In this document: positions 1 through 9,579 of the stretch, piece by piece
Numbering within the stretch: position 1 is the stretch's first letter
Layout: the number at the start of each line of letters is the position of its first letter
NCBI GenBank assembly: GCA_023807065.1
Contig: JAJJLU010004009.1
Location: 1 to 20,691, forward strand
DNA length: 20,691 nucleotides
Source: Isotricha intestinalis
Lineage: Eukaryota; Ciliophora; Litostomatea; Vestibuliferida; Isotrichidae
Reading direction: 5' to 3'
Notes under the pieces: generated by a model
Database searches by the model: none
Told to the model about the DNA's origin: nothing
What the model saw: only the letters and a program-made list of their open reading frames with translations
Made by a program: the position numbers and the translations under genes

Positions 1-345
1 AAAGATAAAATTAAATCTTTGATTAATGAAAAAGAAAATTTAAGTAAAGATTCTTTCATTCAAAAAAAACAAATAAATGATTTAAAACTTGAAATATCCA
101 AATTAAATCAAAATAATGTTTCTTTAATAAAAGAAAAAATTGGTTTTGAAAATAAATTAAAAAAATTAGAAAATGAAGAACAAGAACATATAACTAATGT
201 TTATTTAATTAATCAAAAAATGAAATATGTTGAAAGTGAGTCATTAAAGAAAAAAGAAGAAATAAATAATTTAAATATTAAAAATGAAAATTTGATTAAA
301 CAAATTGAAGAATTTAAAAATGAAATTTTTATTCAAAAAAATATT
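1..345 (+). repeat. Left arm of terminal inverted repeat
   Basis: Bases 1-141 are the exact reverse complement of 20551-20691. Over bases 1-291 I count five mismatches (at 142, 143, 152, 187 and 214). A one-base length difference follows near 292, and similarity fades by about 345. The arm lies wholly inside the coiled-coil coding frame, so this is a duplicated gene segment and not a transposon terminus. Confidence 0.93.
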
Positions 346-1569
346 GCTAATAATAAACAATATGAAATTGAAAAAAGACTTTTTGAAATCAAAATGTTAA
401 ATTCAAAAATAAATGAACTAACAATTGAAATTGATAAATTATCAAAAGATAAAATATTATTTGAAGAATCAAATAAAATAGCATTAAAAAATTACACTGA
501 TCAAATAAGTTTATTAAATAATGAAAATAAAGAATTAAAAAGTCAAAATAAAGATTTAAATGAAAAGATAAAAAAATTAGCAAATATATCTTTAAAAGAA
601 AGTAAAGAAATAAAATCAAATATAAAAAGTTCAAACATAAATAAAAATTTAGATGACTCAATTGATTATCTTAAATTTTTTCAAAAAGGTTCTCATGATG
701 AAAATAACAGTAATAATAGATATTTTAAAAATAATAATGTTAAAAATAATAATGATTTATTAATTAAAATAGATGAATTAAATAAAATAATTAAAGAAAA
801 AGATTTAGAAATTCAAAGAATTAAAGGTGAAAATTTATCAAATGAAAAAATATTACAAAATAAAAATCAAGAATTAATTAATGAATTAAATGAAAAAATA
901 GAAAAAGAAGATGAAATTAAAAATATTGTTGAAAATTTAGCGAAAAAAACAGAAGAAATGGAAGAGCAATTTAATATTGAAAAAGAAAAAATTATAAAAG
1001 ATTATGAAAATAAATTATCAAAAGAAAAAGAAATAAGTTTTAAATTAAAAAAAGAAATTAAAAAATTAATAAAAAAATGTAGTGATTTACAAATAGAAAA
1101 AAATAGAATAGAAAATATAAATGAATTAAATAATTATAATTATATAAATAACATCCCTTCAAATAATAAAATAGATAGTTATTCTTTTAATAATTATGAA
1201 AATCAAATAGATGAAAAAGATATAAATGAAATTAAAAAGAAAACTTATAATATAATAGATGATGAAAATCAAAATAAAAATTATAAGATAAATAAAAAAG
1301 AAATAAGAGAACAAACTAAACAAAGAATAAATAATATAATGAATTTTGCAGAATTAAATATGATGAAAAATTCAGATAGTAATTTTAATAATACTTTAAG
1401 AAGTAATTATAATATGGATCAATATAATAATTTTCATGAAGATAATAAATTTGAAGATAATATATCTATTGATAATAAAGAATTAAAAAATTTTCTCATA
1501 CTTTCAAAATTAAAACCTAATGAAATTTCAACAACTAAATTAAAATCTCTAAAAAATAATAATAAATAA
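1..1569 (+). CDS. Coiled-coil protein, 5'-truncated by the window edge
   Basis: The reading frame is open from base 1 (Lys-Asp-Lys-Ile-Lys-Ser-Leu...) to the TAA at 1567-1569, giving 522 residues without a genuine start. The first possible Met-like codon is a TTG at 19 and is not a credible start, so the gene begins outside the window. The protein is Lys/Glu/Asn/Ile-rich with heptad-like spacing of Ile/Leu over roughly residues 1-195 and 255-365, typical of a long coiled coil. Asn-rich linkers lie around residues 205-255 and 375-480. The last 25 residues are basic and end in an Asn/Lys tail. No catalytic motif, signal peptide or membrane segment is visible. Such proteins are often cytoskeletal or centrosomal scaffolds, but nothing here identifies a family. 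A damaged copy of its first third lies inverted at the right edge. The channel gene follows 120 bp downstream on the same strand. Confidence 0.85.
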   Translation, partial: KDKIKSLINEKENLSKDSFIQKKQINDLKLEISKLNQNNVSLIKEKIGFENKLKKLENEEQEHITNVYLINQKMKYVESESLKKKEEINNLNIKNENLIKQIEEFKNEIFIQKNIANNKQYEIEKRLFEIKMLNSKINELTIEIDKLSKDKILFEESNKIALKNYTDQISLLNNENKELKSQNKDLNEKIKKLANISLKESKEIKSNIKSSNINKNLDDSIDYLKFFQKGSHDENNSNNRYFKNNNVKNNNDLLIKIDELNKIIKEKDLEIQRIKGENLSNEKILQNKNQELINELNEKIEKEDEIKNIVENLAKKTEEMEEQFNIEKEKIIKDYENKLSKEKEISFKLKKEIKKLIKKCSDLQIEKNRIENINELNNYNYINNIPSNNKIDSYSFNNYENQIDEKDINEIKKKTYNIIDDENQNKNYKINKKEIREQTKQRINNIMNFAELNMMKNSDSNFNNTLRSNYNMDQYNNFHEDNKFEDNISIDNKELKNFLILSKLKPNEISTTKLKSLKNNNK

Positions 1570-1689
1570 AATACAAAAAAATATTTTATTAAATTATTTA
1601 TTCCATTTATACATATTTATTGTATTTAAATTGATTAAATAAGAATTATAATTATTCTTTTAATTTTAAAATTTTCTTAATAAATAACA

Positions 1690-4600
1690 ATGAAAGTAGA
1701 GTCAACAAAAATATCATTAAAAAAAAAAGATGATTCATTAAATTTTACTCAATCACAAGAACATTCAGTTACAAGTAGTCAATTAAATGGATCAAGTTAT
1801 TTTAGTAGGGATTCAAATATATTCTTTGCAAATAAATCTCTTTGTTTTTCAAAAGACAGTAAATTTCGTTATTTAATTCAAAGAATAATCACAACAAAAA
1901 TATTTATTCACATAATAGATTTAATTATTATTGCAAATTGTTTTTTTTTAATTTTAGAAACAATAGATAAATTTGAAATATATTCAGATTATTTCCATAA
2001 TTTTTTTACAATAATATTTATTATAGAATGTATTTTAAAAATAATAGCTTTTGGTTTTTTTATGGAAGAATATTCTTATTTAAGAGATCCTTGGAATTGG
2101 ATAGATTTTTTTATAGTTATTACTGGAGTATTATATTTTATTCCTCACTTCAAATTAAATATAAATTCAATTAGGTCTTTTAGATTACTTCGTCCTTTAA
2201 AAGCTTTATCAAGTTTACCTTCAATGAGAAAATTTATTCATTCATTAATTAATTGCTTTTATGATTTAATTGATATAATAATAATAATATGTTTTGTTTT
2301 TTTTTTCTTTGCTTTATTAGGATATGCTATTTTTGATAACAGATTTAATTTTATTTGTAGAACCACAATAATTCCAATTGAAGGTGATTTACCAATTGAT
2401 CCTTTATATTCTAATTATTTATGTGGAGGTGAAATTACGTGTGGAAATAAATTAGAATATTGTTTAAATACCTGGGATTTTTATTATGAAAAAAAATATT
2501 TTATTCCAAATGATTTTCCTTTTGAAAATCCTAATTTTTATGAAAATGAAAAAAAAAAAATATTTAATTATGGTTTAACTAATTTTAATAATATTTTCTC
2601 TTCTCTTTTTATAGTTTGTATTATTTCAACTTCTGAAGGTTGGGTTAATTTAATGTTTATGATGATGGATGGATACAATTATTATGTTTCATTAATATAT
2701 TTTATATTTTGTTTATTTGTAAATCATTATTTCATGTTAAATTTAATAACTGCATTATTATTATATAATTTTAATAAAGAAAGAGACGATATTGAAATTT
2801 CAATTTCTATTTCAAAAAGAGGAAAAAAAAAAAAAAAAAATAAAATTAAAATGACAATTGGAGATGAAAATTTTTCTGATTTTAATCAAAGTAATGGATC
2901 AAGTATTTATTCAAAGGGAAGTCACAGTAAAATAGACGTTAATTTAAATATTAATTCTAATAATTTAACTGATATGAATGAAATGAATAAAATAAAGAGA
3001 AAATATAAAATAATAAATTTTAATAGAAATATTAAAAGAAGTACTAATGTTTTTTATGTTAAAATAGTTAATTTTTTTATTGATATTAAATGGTTTAAAA
3101 AAACAAAAAAATTATCTAAATATCATAAGAATTTCACTTTTGGTTATTATTGTTATGTTATTGTTCAACAACCTATTGTACAAAAATTTTTTTATTTATG
3201 TATTATATTAAATAGTGTTGTTTATGCTTTTGAAAGAAAAGGAATTAGCGAAAAAGAACAAAAACTTCATGATAAATTTAATACTATTTTAGTTTGTTTT
3301 TTTGTCATTGATATTATTTTATCTTTATTTGCTTATAGTATCAAAGAATACTTTCATTATTATTATAATATTTTGGATTTTATTATTGTTTTCATTTCTT
3401 TTATTGAAGTAATTTTTAAAGAAAGTAAAATTATTAGTTATAAATCTTCTTCTAGTGAATCTAGTGTTTTAACTTGTTTAAGAATGATAAGAATATTTCA
3501 ATTATTTAGAAAATGGGAAAGCTTTAATATTATTTTAGATAGTATTAAAAGAACTATTATCAGAATGATGGATTTTTTATTTATTTTTTGTATATTTATT
3601 TTTATTTTCACTTTATTAGGTCAAAATTTTTTTAATAATTCATTAAAATATAAAAATGATAGATTTTATGCTCAAGCTGATTCTGAATATTATAATTTTG
3701 ATAATTTAATTAATAGTTTAGTTTGTGTTATTATTATTATTGTGGGTGATCATTGGACTGATCTTTTATTTGATTTATATCGAAGTGATAAAAATAATAA
3801 AGTTGAAGTGATAATATATTTCTTTTTTATTGTTTTATTTGGGCAAATTATATTAATTAAAATTTTTTTAGCTCATTTGATTGAGCAATTTGATTTAAGT
3901 AAAAAACATTTTGAAAAAAACTTTACTGTACATGATTTTCTTTTGGATACTATTTATTATTCAAGTTCTGTAAATATAAATTGTACTTCAAAGATAAAAC
4001 CAATTGATTCTCAAATTTTATTATATTTAAAAGGTATTTCCCAAATAAAACCAAATTATTCTTTAAGTGAAAGTTTTTTTGAATTGATAAATAAAATAGA
4101 AATTAATTTTATAACTCATAAAAAAAAAAAAATTCATGTTATGAGAAAACATTTTAGAGAACATATTTTAAGATATGGTGGATATTATGAAGAAATGGAT
4201 AATATGAAAATATTTAATTTTGATGATGTTTTAATAAAACATACAAATAATATTCAAGTAGAATTATTTTATAATGATGAATTGGATAAAATTGATTATT
4301 ATGATTTATCAAATTATAATTTAGAAGAAACATCTATTTTAGAAGAATCAAATTCAATAAGTGAAATTTCCTTTAGTAAAAATGAAGGAAATAAATATAC
4401 TGAAATAGAAAATATTGTTTTAGAAGAAATAGAAAATGAAAATGAAATAGAAAATCCAATAATAACAAATGATAAATTACTAAGAACAATTAAACAAGAT
4501 GAAATGCCTTCAATAAAAGAAACAGATTATGATATTGTTTCAATACCAAATGATCAAAAAAGTTCAAATAAAAATAATAGAAGTATTCTTTCAAGTTTTA

Positions 4601-7600
4601 CAGCTTCAAGAAATCTAACCTTAACTTCAATTAATTCTATTGGAAGTAAATATAGTGGATTATTTTCTGTTGGTTATGAATATTCTTTTGATGAAGATTC
4701 AAATTATGAAGAAAAAAGTTTTTGGGAAAAATTTTATAATTACATTAGTAAAGCTAGTTGTTTTATAATAGGAAAAAATTGGAAAATTAGAAAAAAAATA
4801 CATGATTTTGTATATAATAAATATATATCATATATAATATTTTTTTTAATTGTAACAAATACAATATTAATTTGTTTTGACAATCCTTGGTTAGATCCAA
4901 AATCAAATTTTGCTAAATTTTCAAAAAAAGCAAATCAATGTTATACATGCATTTTTGTATGTAATTTAACATTAAAAATGATATCTGATGGTATTATTTT
5001 TGATAAAAATGCTTATTTAAGAAATTTAATTAATATTATTGATTGTTTTTGTTGTGTTATTGGAGTTTTAGGTTTTTTTAATGTTATGACTCAATATAGA
5101 TATTTAAGAGCTTTAAGATCTATTAAACCTATTAGAATATTAATTAGAAGTGAAAATTTATCTTTAACGATGGAAACTATTATTGCTTCTATTCCAGCTA
5201 TGATTAATTTAATCATTTTTATCTTTTTATATATTTATACTTTTACTCTCTTAGGTATTAATATATTTAAAGGTATTTTAGTTAATGTTTGTGACAATGA
5301 TTATTCTCTTCAAACAGAAAAAGAATGTTTAGATAATGGAGGTCATTGGATTTTTAATAGGGAAAATTATGCTAATTTTTTTTATGGTTTAAAATCTACT
5401 TTTGAATTAATTTTAAAGGATGAATGGGTTCAAGAAATGCAAATTGCTGGAATGAAAACTGGTTCTAAATGGGTTTGGCTTTATTATATTATAGTTATGT
5501 TTATTGGAAATATTTTTTTATTAAATATGATTCTTGCTGTTATTATTCAAGAATTTAGAACTTTAAAAGCTAAAAAATTTAATTTTGCTTTATTAAATGA
5601 TGCTGAAAAAAATTGGATTCAAACCCAAAAAATTATAATGAAATTTCATCCTAAGAAAAAATTCCTTGTTTCAAAAGAAAAAAAAATAGTTGATTATTTA
5701 TATTTATTCTTTGAATCAAATGGATATTATATTTATATGGTTAGTAATGTTATAATATCAATAATAGCATTTCTTTTTAGATTAAATCATTTAAATAAAA
5801 AAATGAGAACAATATTTATTGGAATAGATTACTCATGTGAATTTTTACTGACTGTAGAAGTAATATTAAAAATTTGGGTTTATGGAAGAGAATTTTTCCA
5901 TAATAAATGGAATATATTTGATTTAATTATAGCAATATTAATAGATTTATCAATTCCAATAGATTTTATTAAATGGGAAAGTATATTTGAATCAACTATT
6001 GATGCAGTTCCTTTATCATTAAGATTTTTAAGATTACTTGAATTAGTGAAAATATTATCAAAAGATGGAAGAATGAGAGCTTTATTAGATACTTTATTAT
6101 ATGAATTACCATCATTAGGTAATGTTTTTGTATTTGCAAGTTTTATTTTTTTAATATATGGAAATGTAGGTATGAATGTTTTTGGTCAAGTTCCTTATAG
6201 AAAAAAAATAAATCGAAATTCAAATTTTAGAAATTTTCTTTCTTCGTGTTTAACTTTATTACAAGTGACAACAGGTGAAGATTGGAATGAATTAATGAAT
6301 GAATTAGCATATCATGATTGTAGAGATCCATCAAGTGAAATATATAAACATGATTATTATTGTATTAATTATAATATTACTTGTTTTGATGAAAAATATA
6401 TTAATTATACTTCAATGTCAAAATTAGGAAGATTCTCATGTGGTCATTCTTTTTCATATGCTTTCTTTATTTCTTTTGTTATTATATGTCCTGTTTTTAT
6501 TATGAATTTATGTGTTGTAATGGTTGTTCAAGGATTTGAAGAAAGTGTTTTTGAAAATGAAGGAATTTTACCTTTAGAATATATTGAACAATTTATTTCT
6601 TTATGGGAAGAATATGACCCTTATAATACTAAAGTTATTAAACCTTATGAATTTGTTCTTATTATGAAAGAATTACAACCTCCTGTTGGTTATAATTATG
6701 ATAGGAATTTAGTTTCTAATAATTTTAAAAGTAGAAGAGAAAAAAAAGAATATATGGAATTTCAAAGTATTGTTAATCAAATTAAAGAGAATGTTAATAA
6801 AGAAAAAGAAGAACAGAAATTAAATAATTATAATATTAAAAATACTAATTTAATTAATATTCAAAGTGATATAAATAATAATAATAATATTATTAAACCT
6901 TTGAAAATTAAAAATTCTTTTAAAAAAGAGAATTATAAAATTGAATTTGAGAGTAATATTTCTCCTCATCAAATGAGTAAAATTAATGAAAATACAGAAG
7001 ATAATCAACCATCTACTTTCCGTAAATTACATACAATAGAAAATTTTAATGAGCGTATAAATTTCAATAAATTATCTTCTACATCAAATAATATATATCC
7101 ATTTTTTACAGAAGAATATCCAAAAAATAAAATATATGTGAGTAAAAATTTAAAGTTTTATACATCTGATATAGAAATAATTCAATTAATGTATAAATAT
7201 AATATTTTAGCATATGATATATATAAAAAAGATCATACTGGGTCAGGATATAATTATAATATAAGTAAAGAAGAAGAAGAAAAATTTAAAAAAATCCATC
7301 AACATATTGAAAATAAAGGTTGTGATGATTTATATATTCATTTTATTGATGCTTTATTTTCTGTTAGTAAATATGCTGTTTCTATCAGTCAAAATGTTTC
7401 TTTAAAAAAATTAAGAAGAAATGAAGTTTGTAAATATAGTAAAAAAATGTGGGAAGCTGAATATGATAAAAAATATATTAAACCTTTTTTTCTTAATATT
7501 GAAAGAAGAGAAGAAAATTTTGCTCTTTCAAAGAAATTATCTGCTAAGAGAATAATTGATTTATATAATTTTTATAAAGCTAGGAAAGAATATTACAATA

Positions 7601-7953
7601 AAATTAGTGTTATTAGAAAAAAAAATTTAGATAAAAAAGCAAAATTAACAAGTGTTGTAACTGTTTATTCTATGAAATCTTTTGATTATCAAAAGAGAAT
7701 TTCTATGGTTAGAAATAGAAGAAGAAGTTCAATTGTTATTTTAAATGAACAAAAAAATTTTCGAAGAGAATCAGTTCAAAATCCTTATACGACACTTAAT
7801 CCTGAAAAAATTCTTAAAAAAAAAAGTGATAAAGTCAATATTTCTATTTCTAATACTAGTAATAAAATTAATACTATAAGTGAAAATAAAAGTTTTGTAA
7901 GTGATGCTGAAATCAATGTGAGCGATATTGATAATAATAATCATAATAATTAA
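1690..7953 (+). CDS. Four-domain voltage-gated cation channel, calcium-channel-like alpha-1 subunit
   Basis: Plasma-membrane or ciliary-membrane pore subunit of 2087 residues, in the size range of CaV/NaV alpha subunits. Four six-helix repeats are visible, with S1 beginning near residues 69, 497, 1045 and 1346. S4 voltage sensors carry spaced charges: R162/R165/R168/K171 in DI; R598/R601/R607-K608 in DII; R1140/R1143/K1146/R1149/R1153 in DIII; R1445/R1448/K1454 in DIV, where E1451 sits between the charges. Each pore loop has the acidic-x-Trp signature: TSEGW (E316), VGDHW (D687), LKDEW (D1244), TGEDW (E1530). An all-acidic ring implies Ca2+ selectivity, as opposed to DEKA sodium channels. Cys-rich turrets occur in the DI S5-pore loop and the DIV pore-S6 loop. 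After DIV S6 a degenerate EF-hand-like segment (about 1635-1668, with EYDP and PPVGY) matches the calcium-channel C-terminus. No beta-subunit AID motif follows DI S6, and there is no IFM inactivation motif. A basic linker of five consecutive lysines lies after DI. Start ATG has context aacaATG. Exact subtype is uncertain. Confidence 0.95.
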   Translation: MKVESTKISLKKKDDSLNFTQSQEHSVTSSQLNGSSYFSRDSNIFFANKSLCFSKDSKFRYLIQRIITTKIFIHIIDLIIIANCFFLILETIDKFEIYSDYFHNFFTIIFIIECILKIIAFGFFMEEYSYLRDPWNWIDFFIVITGVLYFIPHFKLNINSIRSFRLLRPLKALSSLPSMRKFIHSLINCFYDLIDIIIIICFVFFFFALLGYAIFDNRFNFICRTTIIPIEGDLPIDPLYSNYLCGGEITCGNKLEYCLNTWDFYYEKKYFIPNDFPFENPNFYENEKKKIFNYGLTNFNNIFSSLFIVCIISTSEGWVNLMFMMMDGYNYYVSLIYFIFCLFVNHYFMLNLITALLLYNFNKERDDIEISISISKRGKKKKKNKIKMTIGDENFSDFNQSNGSSIYSKGSHSKIDVNLNINSNNLTDMNEMNKIKRKYKIINFNRNIKRSTNVFYVKIVNFFIDIKWFKKTKKLSKYHKNFTFGYYCYVIVQQPIVQKFFYLCIILNSVVYAFERKGISEKEQKLHDKFNTILVCFFVIDIILSLFAYSIKEYFHYYYNILDFIIVFISFIEVIFKESKIISYKSSSSESSVLTCLRMIRIFQLFRKWESFNIILDSIKRTIIRMMDFLFIFCIFIFIFTLLGQNFFNNSLKYKNDRFYAQADSEYYNFDNLINSLVCVIIIIVGDHWTDLLFDLYRSDKNNKVEVIIYFFFIVLFGQIILIKIFLAHLIEQFDLSKKHFEKNFTVHDFLLDTIYYSSSVNINCTSKIKPIDSQILLYLKGISQIKPNYSLSESFFELINKIEINFITHKKKKIHVMRKHFREHILRYGGYYEEMDNMKIFNFDDVLIKHTNNIQVELFYNDELDKIDYYDLSNYNLEETSILEESNSISEISFSKNEGNKYTEIENIVLEEIENENEIENPIITNDKLLRTIKQDEMPSIKETDYDIVSIPNDQKSSNKNNRSILSSFTASRNLTLTSINSIGSKYSGLFSVGYEYSFDEDSNYEEKSFWEKFYNYISKASCFIIGKNWKIRKKIHDFVYNKYISYIIFFLIVTNTILICFDNPWLDPKSNFAKFSKKANQCYTCIFVCNLTLKMISDGIIFDKNAYLRNLINIIDCFCCVIGVLGFFNVMTQYRYLRALRSIKPIRILIRSENLSLTMETIIASIPAMINLIIFIFLYIYTFTLLGINIFKGILVNVCDNDYSLQTEKECLDNGGHWIFNRENYANFFYGLKSTFELILKDEWVQEMQIAGMKTGSKWVWLYYIIVMFIGNIFLLNMILAVIIQEFRTLKAKKFNFALLNDAEKNWIQTQKIIMKFHPKKKFLVSKEKKIVDYLYLFFESNGYYIYMVSNVIISIIAFLFRLNHLNKKMRTIFIGIDYSCEFLLTVEVILKIWVYGREFFHNKWNIFDLIIAILIDLSIPIDFIKWESIFESTIDAVPLSLRFLRLLELVKILSKDGRMRALLDTLLYELPSLGNVFVFASFIFLIYGNVGMNVFGQVPYRKKINRNSNFRNFLSSCLTLLQVTTGEDWNELMNELAYHDCRDPSSEIYKHDYYCINYNITCFDEKYINYTSMSKLGRFSCGHSFSYAFFISFVIICPVFIMNLCVVMVVQGFEESVFENEGILPLEYIEQFISLWEEYDPYNTKVIKPYEFVLIMKELQPPVGYNYDRNLVSNNFKSRREKKEYMEFQSIVNQIKENVNKEKEEQKLNNYNIKNTNLINIQSDINNNNNIIKPLKIKNSFKKENYKIEFESNISPHQMSKINENTEDNQPSTFRKLHTIENFNERINFNKLSSTSNNIYPFFTEEYPKNKIYVSKNLKFYTSDIEIIQLMYKYNILAYDIYKKDHTGSGYNYNISKEEEEKFKKIHQHIENKGCDDLYIHFIDALFSVSKYAVSISQNVSLKKLRRNEVCKYSKKMWEAEYDKKYIKPFFLNIERREENFALSKKLSAKRIIDLYNFYKARKEYYNKISVIRKKNLDKKAKLTSVVTVYSMKSFDYQKRISMVRNRRRSSIVILNEQKNFRRESVQNPYTTLNPEKILKKKSDKVNISISNTSNKINTISENKSFVSDAEINVSDIDNNNHNN
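2823..2840. repeat. A18 homopolymer inside the channel gene
   Basis: Eighteen consecutive A residues encode most of a five-Lys run in the cytoplasmic DI-DII linker. The frame is channel-like on both sides, so the run length given is frame-preserving. It is nevertheless a likely site of sequencing or replication slippage. Confidence 0.9.
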
Positions 7954-8154
7954 AAATACAATTTTTTTTATTATGAATTAAAAAATATCTTTTTAATTAA
8001 AAGTGATATATTATTAATTCAAAATTATAACTCTTATTTGAAAATTATATTGGATTATATATAAAAATAAATAGATTTTTATTAAATAATCTTTAAAATA
8101 TTTTAAATAAAAAAAATTCTATCATCATAAAAAAAATAAATAAAAAAATAAAAA

Positions 8155-9279
8155 ATGGGTAATAAATCAAATATTTGTTCAACATGTAATGAAGAAAATG
8201 AGGCAATATTAAATGATAAGAATTATACTCAAATAAAAAATGATATAATAAATAACTCAAATACAATAGGACATTCATATATAATTCATTTATCAGATAC
8301 TAGAAGATCTTCAAATTCATTAAATATATCAAATAGACCTCCTTCAAAAAATGATCTATCAAATCAAACTCAATACTTTGGTGATATTGTTGAAGGTAAA
8401 AAACAAGGAAAAGGAAAATTAATTTTTTCAGATGGTTCTTATTATGAAGGAAATTTTAAAGATGATTTATTTAATGGAAATGGAATTTTAGTAAAAGATA
8501 ATTATATTTATAAAGGTGATTTTCTTAATGGTAAAAAACATGGAAAAGGTAAAATAGAAATTACTTATAAATTAAACAATAATGATAATATAAACAATAA
8601 TGATAATATAAATAATAATGATAATATAAATAATAATGATAATATAAATAATAATGATAATAATATTATAATAAATCATATTAATGATAATATAATAGAG
8701 AAAAAAATATATGAAGGAGAATGGGAAAATGATTATATTAATGGAGATGGATTAGAAATAATTCAAAATGAAAATAATATTATAACAACTTATAATGGTC
8801 ATTTTATTAAAGGGAAAAAAAATGGAAAAGGTAAATTAATATTATCAAATGGTTCTGAATATTATGGTGATTTTAACGATGATTTATTAAATGGAAACGG
8901 TATTTTTAAATGGAATGAAAATAAATATTATAATGGACAATGGAATAAAAATTGTATTGAAGGTTTTGGTGTTTTATTTGAAGAAAAAAAAAAATATATT
9001 GGTTATTTTAAAAATGATAAAAAAAATGGTATAGGAGCTTGTTATTATATTAATAATAATATTATTGTTATTGGGAAGTGGATATGGGATAAATTAGATA
9101 ATGGAATTGTTGTTGTTATTGACAATGAAAAAAATGAAAATATTGTTAAAATGGAAAATGAAATTATTGTTAAAAAATATAATGATGAAGAAATTGATAA
9201 TGAAAAAATTAGAGATAGTGATTTATATAAAGAATATATGAAAATATATGAAGAAAAAATTAAATGTGAGATAAATTAA
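8155..9279 (+). CDS. MORN-repeat protein with predicted N-terminal acylation
   Basis: A 374-residue protein. From residue 74 it carries about eight to nine MORN units of the pattern Y-x-G-x-[FW]-x-x-G-x-x-x-G-x-G; examples are YFGDIVEGKKQGKGKL, YYEGNFKDDLFNGNGIL, YYGDFNDDLLNGNGIF and YYNGQWNKNCIEGFGVL. MORN arrays fold as beta-sheet rods that scaffold membranes or cytoskeleton, and are common in protist cortical and ciliary proteins. The N-terminus MGNKSNICSTC has Gly2 and nearby Cys8 and Cys11, which fits N-myristoylation plus palmitoylation and so membrane anchoring (inference). Residues 12-73 are Ser/Asn-rich and probably disordered. An Asn/Asp-rich insertion (about 141-180) splits the array after the third unit. 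The C-terminal 50 residues are charged and lack MORN glycines. No kinase or lipid-kinase domain is attached. The start ATG sits in an A-rich context and lies 201 bp after the channel stop. Confidence 0.93.
   Translation: MGNKSNICSTCNEENEAILNDKNYTQIKNDIINNSNTIGHSYIIHLSDTRRSSNSLNISNRPPSKNDLSNQTQYFGDIVEGKKQGKGKLIFSDGSYYEGNFKDDLFNGNGILVKDNYIYKGDFLNGKKHGKGKIEITYKLNNNDNINNNDNINNNDNINNNDNINNNDNNIIINHINDNIIEKKIYEGEWENDYINGDGLEIIQNENNIITTYNGHFIKGKKNGKGKLILSNGSEYYGDFNDDLLNGNGIFKWNENKYYNGQWNKNCIEGFGVLFEEKKKYIGYFKNDKKNGIGACYYINNNIIVIGKWIWDKLDNGIVVVIDNEKNENIVKMENEIIVKKYNDEEIDNEKIRDSDLYKEYMKIYEEKIKCEIN
8575..8661 (+). repeat. 18-bp coding tandem repeat (NNNDNI), 4.8 copies
   Basis: Four full units (8575-8592, 8593-8610, 8611-8628, 8629-8646) and a 15-base partial unit each encode Asn-Asn-Asn-Asp-Asn-Ile. 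The first two units begin AAC and the later ones AAT; otherwise they are identical. The array lies in frame between MORN units, so a gain or loss of units keeps the reading frame. Confidence 0.95.
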
Positions 9280-9579
9280 TTGTTTGCTAATAAGTGCCAA
9301 ATTTTTTTAAATTTATAAATATATTCTGTTATATTCTTTTTGTATATGTAATAGTGAAAAAATATTTGTTTTTTTAATAATATTTTTTAGTTAAAAATTA
9401 AAGTAATTAAACTTTTTATTCCACAATTAATTTATTTATAAAAACTAATAAATTGTTAAACATAATTTTTTAAATCAATTTAGTCAAAATATTACATTTT
9501 TTTATAAAAGAATAAATAAATAAGATTAAAAAAATCAATTATATTATTCACAATTTCTTTAAATTTTTTAATTGAATTT
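9280..9579. other. Convergent intergenic spacer
   Basis: This 300-bp gap separates the stop codons of two convergent genes, MORN (+) and PABP (-), so it should hold both 3' untranslated regions. It is almost pure A/T with many AATAAA-like strings that cannot be told apart from background. I see no ORF of note, no tRNA and no conserved motif. One 10-bp perfect inverted repeat (9357-9366 with 9379-9388, 12-base loop) is present. Confidence 0.7.
9357..9388. repeat. Short A/T hairpin between convergent genes
   Basis: AAAAAATATT (9357-9366) pairs perfectly with AATATTTTTT (9379-9388) around a 12-base loop. It could sit in either 3' UTR. At this base composition such stems arise by chance, so no function is claimed. 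Confidence 0.3.

Noticed and set aside
19..21. Start codon of the left coiled-coil gene at base 19
   Set aside because: The codon is TTG and the frame is open to base 1, so the gene is truncated by the window edge.
1..141. Telomere or natural chromosome end
   Set aside because: No short G/C-containing tandem telomere repeat exists at either tip, and both tips are inside open reading frames.
389..661. A 90-codon - strand hydrophobic ORF opposite the coiled-coil gene
   Set aside because: It is the complement of Lys/Asn/Glu codons (Leu/Phe/Ile), not a real membrane protein.
7500..7640. Calmodulin-binding IQ motif in the channel C-tail
   Set aside because: A basic helix with KRIIDLYNFYKARKE is present, but it lacks the IQ-x-x-x-R core, so I could not support the call.
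8093..8278. A 61-codon - strand ORF over the MORN start
   Set aside because: It is an antisense shadow of the MORN leader and N-terminus with no recognisable feature.
9280..9579. tRNA or other structured RNA gene in the convergent spacer
   Set aside because: No T-arm-like GTTCGA motif or GC-paired stem is visible; only A/T stems occur.
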